Positions 1 to 9,295 of a stretch of 17,649 nt of DNA are shown one piece after another (the first letter of the stretch is position 1; each line of letters opens with the position of its first letter). Source of the DNA: Haplosporangium gracile (lineage: Eukaryota; Mortierellomycota; Mortierellomycetes; Mortierellales; Mortierellaceae); contig JAAAUF010000336.1 of assembly GCA_015499985.1 (NCBI GenBank), positions 6,387-24,035 of the forward strand, given 5' to 3'. Both the position numbers and the translations under genes were made by a program. Below the pieces are notes generated by a model. The model ran no database searches, was not told the origin of the DNA, and was given only the letters and a program-made list of their open reading frames with translations.

Positions 1-768
1 CCCCGGCTCTCACTTCTCCATTTTTTTGTTACTGTCCAGTCCACTCTTGCAAACTCCAGGTGATGCCCTTTTTGTTTTCCTTGTCTCTCGAGACTCTGTA
101 CCGGGGCATGGATCTATGACAAGCACGGTTCTCTTATTCACTCTGTCCTCATCCATTGGTCTCGCTTTATCTCCCACGCACTTCAAGGTACCTAGACTTT
201 TTCTTTTTAATCACCCGCCCCCACAAACCAAAACCACAAACAAAGAACTCCTGGGAACGGTCGGCAGGGACGGTGCATAACCTAATAGGGACGTGCCAAA
301 CAAAAGCTAAGAGAAAAAAGGTATCAGGAATGAGGTACAGGGGTCCCTCTCTCATCCTCTCCGCCAATCACTCCCTCTGCTCGAATTGGGTTAGTTATGC
401 GCATGGATACTGTAGCACGAGAATTGTGCTCAAACCCCTTCCCTATCCTTCCCTTCGTTTCCCTGCCTCTGCCGATTGTCCCTTTTGTCTGGTTGCCTCA
501 TTCACACTAATACTGCACGTCATTTTTCTCGTTGGTCCGGGTCATGTTTCTTGTTTCTTGTTTCTTGTGATTATTGTTATTATTGAGAGGATTGCTGGGT
601 TCTGTTGGTCAGTCATGTCATTAGCGTTTTATGTATGTATGTTGCTCATGCGTGTACGTCTATGATATTTGATCTATTTTCTCTAAAATGCTGTGGTTCT
701 TCAAAATTTTGTTGGGTTCATGCTCCACCACTCAAATCGATCATCCCATCCTGTCTCATTCCTCTGCC
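1..768. other. Intergenic left edge and 3' flank of the thioesterase gene
   Basis: No convincing gene is visible. The plus strand is CT-rich over roughly 1-500 and has a CCAAT pentamer near 364, the kind of composition found upstream of the genes in this window, but no recognisable coding exon follows it. The open frames here have low-complexity or haphazard protein content and no family resemblance. Three perfect copies of the heptamer TTTCTTG run from 547 to 567. The part nearest 768 should be the 3' untranslated region of the minus-strand thioesterase gene. Confidence 0.5.
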
Positions 769-2078
769 TTAAGAAGATCCGGTAAGTCCAAGAGAGTTCT
801 TGACGTAGTTGGCAACCATGGTGACAGGGTTCTTTGGCGAAACAAAGAGGGCGGTACATTCGACAAGGGTGTTTCCATCGAGGTCATGGATACTGGCCTT
901 GGTATAACCCTTACGGCCCTCACCACGTTCGTACTCGGCCTTGATCATCACAAATTGGTCGGCCTTGACAGGCTTGCGGTAGTTCAGGTTCAGATTTGCT
1001 GTGAATCCGATATGGTATGGCAAATTTGGCAGCGCCTATTGTGTTGTAGTTGTAAATACGAGTAGAGGAGAAAAGTTAGTATCTTAGGTGCGGTTGCATG
1101 TGGAGGTAATTCCTAAATCCACAGTGTTGATTCCATGTGTTCATAGATAGAGAGAGAGGCACAAGTAAGGTGCAAGGAGATAACTTACGACCATGCCGGT
1201 AGCTTCGTCTATAGGACCGTAACAAATGCGATAAAAAAAAGAAGTTTGTCAGTTAATTAGAAAATAAAAAAATATTTACCCACTCCATGTGTGTTACTTC
1301 ATGTGTGTCACCTCACAGATCGAACATTAGAAAAGTATCATCATTCTACTCTCTTTGCCCCTTACAACAAAAGCAAAAAGCCCTATTCCTTACCAAGGAG
1401 CGTGGCCAAGAGTCCACCATGGATGATCCGGTCATGTCCACAAAGACTGCGTCCCAAATGCAGGAACAAGACAATCGCCTTTTGATCCTTACGCTCAAAC
1501 TTGAGAGGATGCACACTCAACATGTTCTCTCCCCTCAAAGTGCCCGCCGTCAGGTGGTGAGGAGTGGTGTTCTTGGTCAAGTACCAGTATGGATTCGCCT
1601 CTTTCCACTCGCCTGTCTTGACCTTGTCCTTATACTCGGCCACAAGGTCCAGCTCGACCATTTCCTTCTCCAACAAAACCGATCGCTTGATCTCCTCCAA
1701 TTTCTCCGGAGTGGGCTTAGTGACATAGACCTGGTCAGGCTCTTCCTCGGTCAAAATGGTGGGCGTCATCTTGCCGACAGGCATGCCGCTCAGACCTTCC
1801 ATGCTGGCGTTGTTGTATTTAGAGTAGGCGAATGCTCCTGCGGCGGCAGAGGCAGTCATGAGGGTCAACTTTTGAAGCCAGCCGCTATTTCCGTTATTAG
1901 TCTGAGCCGAAGAGGTGTGTTTGGGGACGTCAATAGGTGAGGCGGTCGAGTTGCTGGAGGAGTTGCTACCTGTGGCGTAGAAGCTGCATTGCTGTTTTGA
2001 GCGGGCGATGGTTGAGCTGCGGACGGGAACCTTTGTGGCCAAGGTCCGGGACAGTCTGACACTTCCTCTGTTGAACAT
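769..2078 (-). CDS. Mitochondrial HotDog-fold acyl-CoA thioesterase, THEM4-like, three exons
   Basis: Exons on the minus strand are 2078-1394, 1208-1189 and 1035-769, giving 323 residues. The splice sites are gtaagg/ctatag (185-nt intron) and gtaagt/aatag (153-nt intron), both keeping the frame. Residues 1 to about 35 are basic and Ser/Arg-rich like a mitochondrial presequence, and about 67-84 form a short hydrophobic segment. The HotDog domain lies in the C-terminal half. HGGLLATLLDEATGM starts at His220, with Asp229 nine residues on, and TANLNLNY starts at Thr247. These correspond to the HGG-helix Asp and the Thr reported as catalytic in human THEM4 (Asp161, Thr177). It should hydrolyse fatty acyl-CoA to free acid and CoA at the inner mitochondrial membrane or matrix; chain preference cannot be read. 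The ATG at 2078 was chosen because it opens the presequence. Similar fungal proteins include the poorly characterised yeast Fmp10 family. The gene is divergent from elongation factor Ts. Confidence 0.88.
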
Positions 2079-2635
2079 TCTTGCGGTTATGTGGTGGTTG
2101 GGTGTAAGAAGGGACGGATGCTGAACGCTGTGTTGGTGTGAATGTGAACCGAGGGGAAGTGAAGAAGGATAACAATTACGAGAGAAGAGTGAGGAGAGAG
2201 TGGGGAGAGAGAGGGGAGAGTGGGGAGAGAGAGGGGAGAGTGGGGAGAGAGTGAGGAGTGTGTGATGTGTAATGAAAAGAACAGAAAAGAAAAGAATGAT
2301 GTAATTACCAGCAACAAGGAGTTTCTTTCAAAGTAAACCAGTCAAGGGACGGTAAAATATGCTGCCGGATGGAAGGGAGGAATTTTTCTTGGTCCTCGTG
2401 GGCGAATCAGCCAGTCAGGTACGAACTTATGGATGTTGCTAAGCCACTCCGACAGCTCAATTAGTGACTGCGATGCTTGTTTTTGCCACGAAGTGGAGTA
2501 AGGTGATCAGCTCGACCTGACTCAACATTCTCCGCTTCGGGAAGTCCAATCAGTTTTCTCTCACGCTCTTCCCTTTCTTTCTCTTCTTTCCTTCATTCTC
2601 CACTCTCCACCTTAATCACCATCCAACAAACAACA
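2079..2635. promoter_or_regulatory. Divergent promoter region between thioesterase and EF-Ts genes
   Basis: The start codons of two divergent genes are 557 bp apart with no coding content between them. Next to each start, the sense strand is CT-rich: purine-rich on the plus strand at about 2160-2260, before the minus-strand gene, and CT-rich at about 2555-2630, before the plus-strand gene. This matches leader regions for both. No canonical TATA box is evident. The central 2320-2520 part is of mixed composition. Joint control of two mitochondrial proteins is possible but only inferred from position. Confidence 0.6.
2201..2251. repeat. 20-bp G-rich tandem repeat, about 2.5 copies
   Basis: The unit TGGGGAGAGAGAGGGGAGAG occurs exactly at 2201-2220 and 2221-2240 and continues to about 2251, with a degraded half copy before it. 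Five GGGG runs (2202, 2213, 2222, 2233, 2242) are separated by 7, 5, 7 and 5 bases, which fits the usual G-quadruplex spacing rule. On the minus strand this is a polypyrimidine tract in the presumed leader of the thioesterase mRNA. Confidence 0.9.
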
Positions 2636-4048
2636 ATGCTCCGCTCCCTCTTGCGTGTCTCCTCGGCCTCCGTGTCCAGGACCTTCCCATCCACCCTCAT
2701 CACCCGCCATGCCAGCACAACTCCAGCAGTCAAGCCCAACATCAAGATGCTGGCTGAGATTCGCAAGACCATTGAGGGTATCTCGATGATGAAGGCCAAG
2801 GAGGCTCTTATCCAGACCAACAACGATTTTGAAAAAGCCCTTGAGTGGGTTCGCGAGGACGAGGCCAAGGCTGGGATTAAGAAGGCCGAGAAGTTGAAGG
2901 ATCGTCAGGCGCTGGAGGGACTTATTGGTGTTGTTGTTGGAGAGGTTGGCGAGCATGGTAACCGCGGCGCTATCGTCGAGGTAAGCTACAAGGGGATGTT
3001 TCAGAGACAAGCGTTGGTTTTTGTTCGTTCTCAATTGCATCCAATTTCAAGAATTCAGTAGTAATCGCTTCTTTTATTCAACTGCATCCAAAGATTCAAC
3101 AACAATTGCTTTTTATTTTGTTACCAGCTGTGATGCTGCTTCCTATATTTATTCAATTTAAATTTCATTCAAGGATCCAATGCAGATTCTTTTTTTTTTA
3201 TGTTCTTTGCTTACTCAACTCAGATACTAACTCTAAGCCTTTATAACGCAATGTAATAGTTGAACTGCGAGACAGACTTTGTGTCGAGGAATGACTTGTT
3301 TAAGGGCCTCGTGAGCCAGATTGCATCTACCGCTCTCTTGGTCGTCGACGGACCCTCAACTCCCGCCGAGGGTCAGAAGGGCCTCGTTCAGGACGTTGCC
3401 ATCGCCGACTTGTTGCAGGCCCCTATTCTCCCCGACCCCACCCCCGCCGCTGCTGGATCGACCCCTGCTGCACACGAATTCGCTACTGTTCAGGAATCAA
3501 TCACAAAGATGATCGCCAAGTTGGGTGAGAACATTTCTCTCCGTCGCTGCTCGGTCGTTCACTTGCCCGAGAACCAGCGCGGGATGGTCTTGACTGGAGG
3601 CGCGACTCATGGAGGCGATAAGCACCCCTATGCCGGAAAGATGGGCGCTCTTTCGGTCATGACCTTGGTCTCGAAGCAGGGAGGTTCCAAGAAGGTTACT
3701 CCCTCGGCTGCCGTCACCACCTTGTCCAGACAATTGACTCGCCACTTGATTGCCTCTCCCTCGATTACTATTCACCAGGAGGACTGCAAAATTCCTCTGG
3801 AGGTCTCGAACGGTGGACATGCGCCCCCAGAGGAAGTTGATGCTTGGTTGGACGAGCGTGTCCTGATGCGTCAGCCTTTTATTTTCGGTGGCGGTAAGGT
3901 CGAACAGGTGCTTGCCAAGGTTGCCAAGGAGGAGGGTCTTCGTATCAAGGTTATTGATGCTCTTCGGTGGGAGCGTGGTGAGGGTATGGTCAAGGCTGAG
4001 ACCGTTGACTTTGCCGAGGAGGTCCGTCGTCAAATCGAGAATAAGTAG
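2636..4048 (+). CDS. Elongation factor Ts, mitochondrial, two exons
   Basis: Exons are 2636-2980 and 3260-4048, encoding 377 residues. The 279-nt intron has donor gtaagc, a perfect TACTAAC branch site at 3225-3231 and acceptor aatag, and it falls between codons. EF-Ts is the guanine-nucleotide exchange factor that releases GDP from EF-Tu in organellar translation. Residues 1 to about 28 form an Arg/Ser-rich presequence. A UBA-like N-terminal domain follows (about 35-80, with MLAEIRKTIEGISMMKAKEAL-type spacing and ALEWVRED). Next comes the dimer-core signature ELNCETDFVSRN, created exactly across the splice junction. Asp121-Phe122 in this motif match the TDF residues that disturb the Mg2+ site of EF-Tu in the E. 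coli complex. Later landmarks are the HPYAGKMGALV-like segment and a C-terminal basic/acidic helix. Length agrees with fungal mitochondrial EF-Ts. A minus-strand open frame at 3497-4084 is only its shadow. Confidence 0.93.
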
Positions 4049-5755
4049 AAACGTTATTAGAGCAGGAGTGAAGGCGTCACCCATTGTACATTTAGATTAT
4101 TATTCACTGCCAATTCCCAATAGACCTTCTTTTTTGATTTTTTCAAACGTGTGATGCAGGTTATATTTATCCTATCTCTTGTTTGTATTGGAACTGCGTT
4201 TGCGATGATGGATGGTCCCTGATGTGCGCTTTTGCGATCTGTAGAAAGCATATTAGATAAGTTTTGTCCAGTGGCTATATATTTCGTTCACTCGTCCTTG
4301 TTAATTCTTTCCACCAGCCATTTCACATGCGACGGATACGCCCAGGCCCTTCTTCATAACTAGCCATCTCAACCTTCATATCAAGAGAATGGTGTCTTGT
4401 CTTTCTCGGCCAAAGAGGAACATTTTCAAAAAAAAAGCGCTCGACATGCAATCAAGTAACCGTCCATGAATGAGCCATATTATACCAAAAAATAACAGCC
4501 ATACTCTTTTTCATTCATTACTTTCTCATTCAGGCACTTTCTATCAGTAAACCAAAAAAGAAGAATCTCTTGACAAAGCACAGGCGCCTTCTACTCGCAA
4601 CAAATCGGCCAACTGTGGTACAAGCTGTAGTTTCAAAAAAAAAAATTAATAGCGAAAAAATAAGATAAGCCTTTCAACAATCCCACGAATCGTTTGAACA
4701 AAAACATAGAAAAAATATCGCGATTTAAACTGGGCCGCCCTTCGAGCGGACACTCAAAAGGGCTCCTGTGAGTCACCGCGTCCCTTCATCTAGCATGCTC
4801 GAAATGCTGGAAAGGCAGAGAAGAGACCTAGTACTTAAAAAAAGGCCTTGGGAAGTAAAGGCCAAGATGTATCCTTCTCCTCGTGTTCTTCCTACATCAT
4901 TGTGATTGTCACACATGTCAAGGAGAAAAACTGACAGAGACGTTCGACAGCGATGTTGCGCCACTATCCAGCAAAGACCAAATAAAAAATAGGCCTCTAA
5001 TTGTCTCAGTCAGAAATGGACACAACAATGGTACAAAATGGATCGGCTTTGCTCAAGAACCCACCCAGACTCAATTAGCATAAAGGATGTATCAAGAAAA
5101 AATCGGCACAAGAGAATCTCAGGTATGTATATAAATGGTTGAGTAGAGATGTAGGAGCGAGAGATGAGCCTAGATGGCGAAGAGGGAACGCATGCTATCA
5201 ATGTAACCAACAGTAGCCTATTTTTGTATCCTGCGACGCGTTTCGTGTTCCTCTGAACAATGGCATTTTTTGTCTGAGAAAGAAGAAAGGAGAGAAATAA
5301 AAATGTAGAGCCCAGATCATGGACCAACTTCCCAATAATTGCTGTTTATGGCCGCTAGTGTCTTTTAAATAAATCTGAATCCAGAACCGCCTCCCCATGT
5401 AATATCGCCTACCTAACAAGGGTTTTTTGTCTGCTTGGACATGAACTTGACCACCCGTCTCTCGCCCGCTGTCACTACGTAAACAAGGAATGGTATGCCA
5501 TCCCTCATTCCCTGGTAAAGTGATACAATAACAAGATCAAAGAGAAAGCCGCTCCTCAAATCCTCAAATCCGCAATATCTCACAAACGCATACTGAAATT
5601 TCGCCTAATATTCAGGAACAAAAGACCAAACGCCCCAGTTTTCACCATCCGACTAAAGGTAGCACCACAACGAAAAACGATTCCATCCTAACCCCTCCCC
5701 ATGACTATTTCAAGAATGCGCATTCTCATCATTCTCCATATACACCCTCCATCTG
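4049..5755. other. Intergenic AT-rich region, no supported gene
   Basis: The first 100-200 bases are presumably the EF-Ts 3' untranslated region. The rest is AT-rich with short A runs (for example near 4634-4643) and no family-like protein in any frame. One minus-strand stretch of about 42 codons ending at a TGA near 4328-4330 has plausible amino-acid composition, but the opposite strand looks equally plausible, so I do not call it. A small GC-richer patch lies at about 4730-4790. No tRNA or other structured RNA was recognised. Confidence 0.5.
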
Positions 5756-6749
5756 CTGAGCAGCTATCCAGACTTGCGGATCTGGATTCGGTATTCTTGG
5801 GATCGGACTGGACATTAACGGAGACTAGTTCAGAATCGCGTGAGAAGATGCAACGGAATTCGACAAGGCGAACGGCATCGCCACAGCCAAGGAGTCAGAG
5901 GATTCCGAAGCTGATGGTCCGAGCAGCATGACGGGAGAAACGGAAAGACCAGCTTCTACGGAAAAGACATCGCTTCCTGAGCAGAAGACAGTGTAGCGCC
6001 CAAGAAGTCTCCATTGCACTAAGCATTGGTGGCAGTTCATGAAATCGCTTTATTCGCCTCATCCACCTTGACATCAAATCCGTTATCGTCTTGAAAGCGT
6101 GCAACAATTTGGAATCGGCCAGGACGACAAATATTTCACCAGTAGCGTATGTGCTCGACGCAGATGTTGTATGGATGGTTCTAGCTGGTTTTCGATTACC
6201 CTCGTTGTCGGTGTATCAGAGTAATCGGTACTCTTGAGAAGGTTTTTTGACGACTGATGTGAATCAGATAATGGACTATCCGGACAACGGTAGAAGTTTC
6301 ATTCCCCGTTCATATCCTTAATATAAAAACACTATCCCTACCGCACTGCTGGAAGCTTTTTTTTGGCAATTGTTTTGAGCTCCGAACAATATCTCTCAAT
6401 GGTTTGGATGTTGCTTCCAAAACGGTGATCGCTGGGCTCTCCTAGATCGGCCAAAAAAATAAATCAAAATGCTGGACCTATTTTGCGCACAATTTATGGA
6501 CCAAAGTAAACCCTTCCTGCGAATGTCGATCAGGTCGAGCATGAACATCGGTTAGGCCAGGACTAGTAACACATCTGGACGGTCATGTATGAGCGCCTTG
6601 GTGATCTATTGATGTTGAAGTACTTGACAATCAAAATGCACTGGAGGACCTGGCCGAGCACAGCCAGCGTTAAGCAACTTGTCGGTGCGATAGAATTGCG
6701 CCTATGGATCCATTTGAAAAAGCCTTTGCGAGAACTAATAGTGTGGTAG
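5756..6749 (+). pseudogene. Decayed leucine-rich-repeat (F-box/RNI-like) protein gene
   Basis: Five same-strand open pieces in shifting frames have clear protein character. They are about 5761-5847 (containing RLADLDSVFLGSDW), 5844-5996 (acidic Ser/Thr/Glu linker ending TSLPEQKTV), 6043-6237 (RFIRLIHLDIKSVIVLKACN), 6272-6445 (NIKTLSLPHCW and FELRTISLNGLDVAS) and 6570-6749 (TVMYERLGDLLMLKYLTIKM, ending TAG). The spacing of Leu/Ile in 'LRTISLNGLDV' and 'LLMLKYLTI' is typical of LRR/RNI repeats, and Mortierella-like genomes carry many F-box/LRR genes. Several stops and frame changes separate the pieces, and no intron set that joins all of them was found, so decay is more likely than a live gene. 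Each piece is too short to stand out alone. The family assignment comes from repeat rhythm, not from a catalytic motif, and no F-box itself is visible. Confidence 0.5.
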
Positions 6750-7734
6750 TAAGGTATTAGGTTGCACGTATCATCAAAGAAAAGTTTCTTTGCTCCATCA
6801 GCTCCATTTCACTAGTAGTACGTTCCCCCCTCCCTTTTCTTTCCTATGTCACGATCTCACAAAAATAAAGAGAAACCCTTCTGCGAAGGATAAAGTAATG
6901 AGAGAAAAGAAGACAGAGACAACATCAAAACGGGGGTCAAAGAATGTCAATAGTGTAAGTAAAAAAACAGACAGGTGTGCTGGAACTAACTTGTGGCGAC
7001 AAGGGCTTATAATTTTCCTCTCCTTTTCCATTCCGCTCTTTTTTTTTTATTACTCTTCATCTCTATTCATCACTCTTCTTCTCTTTTTCGTTTCCGTTTT
7101 CGTTCTCGTTCTCATTTTTTTTTAACCTTCGTGGCTTTATTCAAATGGAAAATCGTTCATAAACAAAGGAAAAGTGTTTCTGTTATGGGATAACGATAAC
7201 GTCTCTTGTACCAAACGGAATCATCAAAAGTGACAATGTAATTAACGTCTGACCGTCACTGTAGTACGGGGACTGGTAGTAGTCCCGTGCGAGATGGAAG
7301 TGCGGCGACGGCGACGTGTTTCGATATCGACGGTGATTAGAGTTACCTGAATGACTTTAGCATTCATGGACGCGAGATCTGGTGATTCACAAGAGCTGGC
7401 AGGAAAATAAAACTTTTTTTCTTTTTTCTTTTTTGGGTGAATGTCAGTAAAGAAGCGCGTTCCTTCGCAACTTTCTCTTTCAATCCTTTTTCAGTATTCG
7501 AACTGAAGCCTCATTCATTCTTCCTGTGCAATGGTCAACATGAATTTAGCAAGGGAAACAAAGTAGGAGAAAATGAAAGGGGAGAGAAAAAAAGGGAGAG
7601 GCGGGGCACCTAGGAATAGCAACGGAGTATGTTGAGATGCCAATGAATTCAGGGGAAGAGGTCAGAATAGTCAAGACAAGAAAAAAAGGGCGTGTTGATA
7701 TTTCATAACGTCCCCTTTGTTTCTCCTTTCTCCT
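6750..7734. other. Intergenic region with simple-sequence tracts and one GC-rich patch
   Basis: No supported gene. The stretch holds CT/T-rich tracts (7020-7125 with TTTCG-like repeats, and 7411-7435), A/G-rich stretches, and a GC-rich patch at about 7240-7345. That patch contains an imperfect hairpin whose arms are ACGGGGACT near 7265 and AGTCCCGT near 7280. A minus-strand frame of 42 codons through the patch begins with an ATG near 7365 and ends at a TAA near 7238, with a Thr/Arg-rich tail. It has no recognisable relative and is not called. Confidence 0.45.
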
Positions 7735-7741
7735 CTATATG
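7735..7741 (+). promoter_or_regulatory. TATA-like element upstream of the small plus-strand gene
   Basis: CTATATG follows a CT-rich block and lies 76 nt before the first downstream ATG at 7817 and 92 nt before the ATG at 7833. The position suits a core promoter, but a single AT motif in AT-rich DNA is weak evidence. Confidence 0.3.
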
Positions 7742-7832
7742 CCACAACTACAACTTTTCACTTTATTCTCATTTCCAAGCCCCCACAACATTCCCGCAGC
7801 ACACCCACTCCCCACCATGAAGTCCAAAGAAT

Positions 7833-8048
7833 ATGACCCACATCCGCAAGCTCACCATAATTCTGTCAGCGACAGCAGCGTTGAATCTCTCCTTCCTCGT
7901 TGCCGTCACCGTCGTCTTCCAGACAGTTCAATCAGCACCCATTAGTACCGGTGTCAATTTTCCTTCTACCTCCATCTCCACCGCCGCCGACAGCATCGAA
8001 ACCGCGCCTGATTTGATACTGTCAGACGCGCTTTTGGTACTTTATTAG
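7833..8048 (+). CDS. Small putative secreted protein, 71 residues, unrecognised
   Basis: The frame starts THIRK and continues with a hydrophobic stretch of about 23 residues (LTIILS...VAVTVVF). It then has FQTVQSA before Pro-Ile, a plausible signal peptide with cleavage near residue 35. The remaining 36 or so residues are Ser/Thr/Ala-rich with no Cys, ending in a TAG at 8046. No family is recognised. It follows a CT-rich leader and a TATA-like element. The translation start is uncertain. An earlier ATG at 7817 in a better context (CACCATGA) opens a different frame that runs to 7945 and overlaps this start, so the secreted frame would need leaky scanning or reflects a one-base frameshift. It converges on a similar short frame at 8422-8664. 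It could be a short secreted peptide precursor or a pseudogene. Confidence 0.38.
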   Translation: MTHIRKLTIILSATAALNLSFLVAVTVVFQTVQSAPISTGVNFPSTSISTAADSIETAPDLILSDALLVLY

Positions 8049-8421
8049 ACCGCAAACTGAAGGGACCTAGACCTTAATGAGTTAAAAAAAATAACTTCAA
8101 GACCCTATTTGGTTAAAGGATTTTAACCATAATCCTCTCACCATAAATACCTTTCGCCATTATGTAGTTCCGTTTTCAATGGTTTTTACCCATAGGTGTT
8201 ACGACCAACACCTAGCATCGTAATGATAGTTCGTAATAATCCTATATCTAGTGACCCCCTATTTTTTGTAGGAAAAAAACGATGGAACAATTCGTCGTTC
8301 TGGAGGAGGGGAAGGGGGTGGGGTTTTGGTCAAAAAGAAATAAATCACTCCATGTTTTTTCTAATATTTTTTTATGTGGATTGCTGTCTGTGTACAAGGA
8401 AGAGAGGAGGTGAGTGTATAT
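8049..8421. other. Region between two convergent small frames
   Basis: AT-rich DNA with no coding content, presumably the 3' untranslated regions of the two small convergent genes. An A7 run sits at about 8085, and a G-rich patch lies at about 8301-8330. No clear terminator-like structure was seen. Confidence 0.45.
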
Positions 8422-8664
8422 TTAAGAGATGCCGATGAAGTCGCCGATTCCAATGAAGTCATTGCAAGTGGGTTTATAATCGAACGTCAGGCTGGCGTTG
8501 TAGGTGGAAGGGTAGTCGTCTAACGAGTAGTCAGGCGCGGCGACGGCAACGGCCGCGGGTGAACTGACGTTGATAGTGACTGGGATTGGGGCCGCGTGGA
8601 TGAGGACGAGGATTGTCAAGGCGAGAAGAGCTAAGAGGAAGTTTGTTGTGGACTTGCAGATTAT
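8422..8664 (-). pseudogene. Small putative secreted protein frame lacking an ATG
   Basis: The minus-strand frame has a hydrophobic stretch (TTNFLLALLALTILVLIHAAP) that looks like a signal peptide. It continues for about 56 more residues with two N-glycosylation sequons (NVS, NAS), an acidic DYSLDDY patch, one Cys and a terminal DFIGIGDFIGIS echo. There is no Met in the frame, and no ATG in any minus-strand frame between 8664 and about 8830. At 8664-8662 stands ATA in the context ACAACC-ATA-A, exactly where an ATG would give an 80-residue precursor. A TATA-like ATACATAAA (minus strand, 8753-8745) lies about 80 nt upstream, as in the plus-strand partner. The options are start-codon loss (pseudogene), non-AUG initiation, or an upstream exon not identified. 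No family is recognised. Confidence 0.4.
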
Positions 8665-8690
8665 GGTTGTTGTTTTGTGGCGGTGGATAT

Positions 8691-8713
8691 GGTGATGGTG
8701 ATGGTGATGGTGG
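8691..8713. repeat. GGTGAT hexanucleotide repeat, about 3.8 copies
   Basis: GGTGAT is repeated three times perfectly from 8691 and ends in GGTGG. On the minus strand it reads (ATCACC)n and lies in the presumed leader just upstream of the small secreted-protein frame. Confidence 0.85.
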
Positions 8714-8753
8714 AGGGAAGTGAAAAGTAAGGGGGGAGGCCGTGTTTATGTAT

Positions 8754-9277
8754 CAAATAAACGCGCAAACGCACAAGTAGTAAAGCTTGGGCGCAGGAGA
8801 TCGAAAAACACCCAAAAAAAATGCAGAATAAAAACCTAAACCATCACAGTGCTGTACATAGTCAACACCCAAACTCAGCAAAGGCAGGGTCTAGAACGTG
8901 CAAGGGGGACCAAATGAAATGAGCCCATCTCATCCCTGTTGATGATACGAACCGACTTCGATCATAAAAAAAAAAAGGAAAAGATGATGGACAGTAAGAG
9001 ATGAAGCCTCCCTCAACTCATTTGCCCCCCTTGCATCACTTTACACAGACTTTGACCTGCATACACCATTGCATTGCTTACAAAGACAACACTCAGCTTC
9101 CCGCTTTTGCAATCTTTGGAAGCCTTTTTTTCGTCTTTGGATCCTTTAAGCGAGGTCGGGGAGCCACGAACGCGAACAGCTGTCGAGTTCAAGGCTAACT
9201 CTTGCCGCATAATATCTAGATCCTATCACATTCTTGGGCCTTAGGCCCTAGGAGACCAAAAGGGAGGCCGTGAAAAT
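8754..9277. other. Intergenic region, no supported gene
   Basis: Contains A-rich runs (8813-8821 and 8967-8977). Two overlapping 65-codon frames lie on opposite strands (about 9001-9198 plus, 9013-9210 minus). The minus frame is Lys/Ser-rich and begins with an ATG, but neither resembles a known protein and they cannot both be favoured. Nothing else was recognised. Confidence 0.4.
9232..9251. repeat. Short inverted repeat GGGCC-TTA-GGCCC
   Basis: A five-base GC arm pair around TTA, extended imperfectly by the flanks. It lies 26 bp before the G18 tract. No function is assigned. In RNA it would form a small stable hairpin, but the region is not clearly transcribed. Confidence 0.6.
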
Positions 9278-9295
9278 GGGGGGGGGGGGGGGGGG
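9278..9295. repeat. Poly-G tract, 18 G
   Basis: An uninterrupted run of 18 G, followed after one A by GGGG. It is the longest G run in the window, in non-coding DNA downstream of the FAR1-type gene. The length is likely unstable and may be misread by some sequencing methods. Confidence 0.9.

Noticed and set aside
4328..4456. About 42-codon minus-strand open stretch with protein-like composition
   Set aside because: Too short, no motif, and the plus strand of the same DNA reads equally well.
6085..6304. Minus-strand reading of the LRR relic, open for about 70 codons
   Set aside because: At first it looked protein-like, but the plus-strand pieces before, within and after it show a consistent LRR rhythm, so the minus reading is taken as a shadow.
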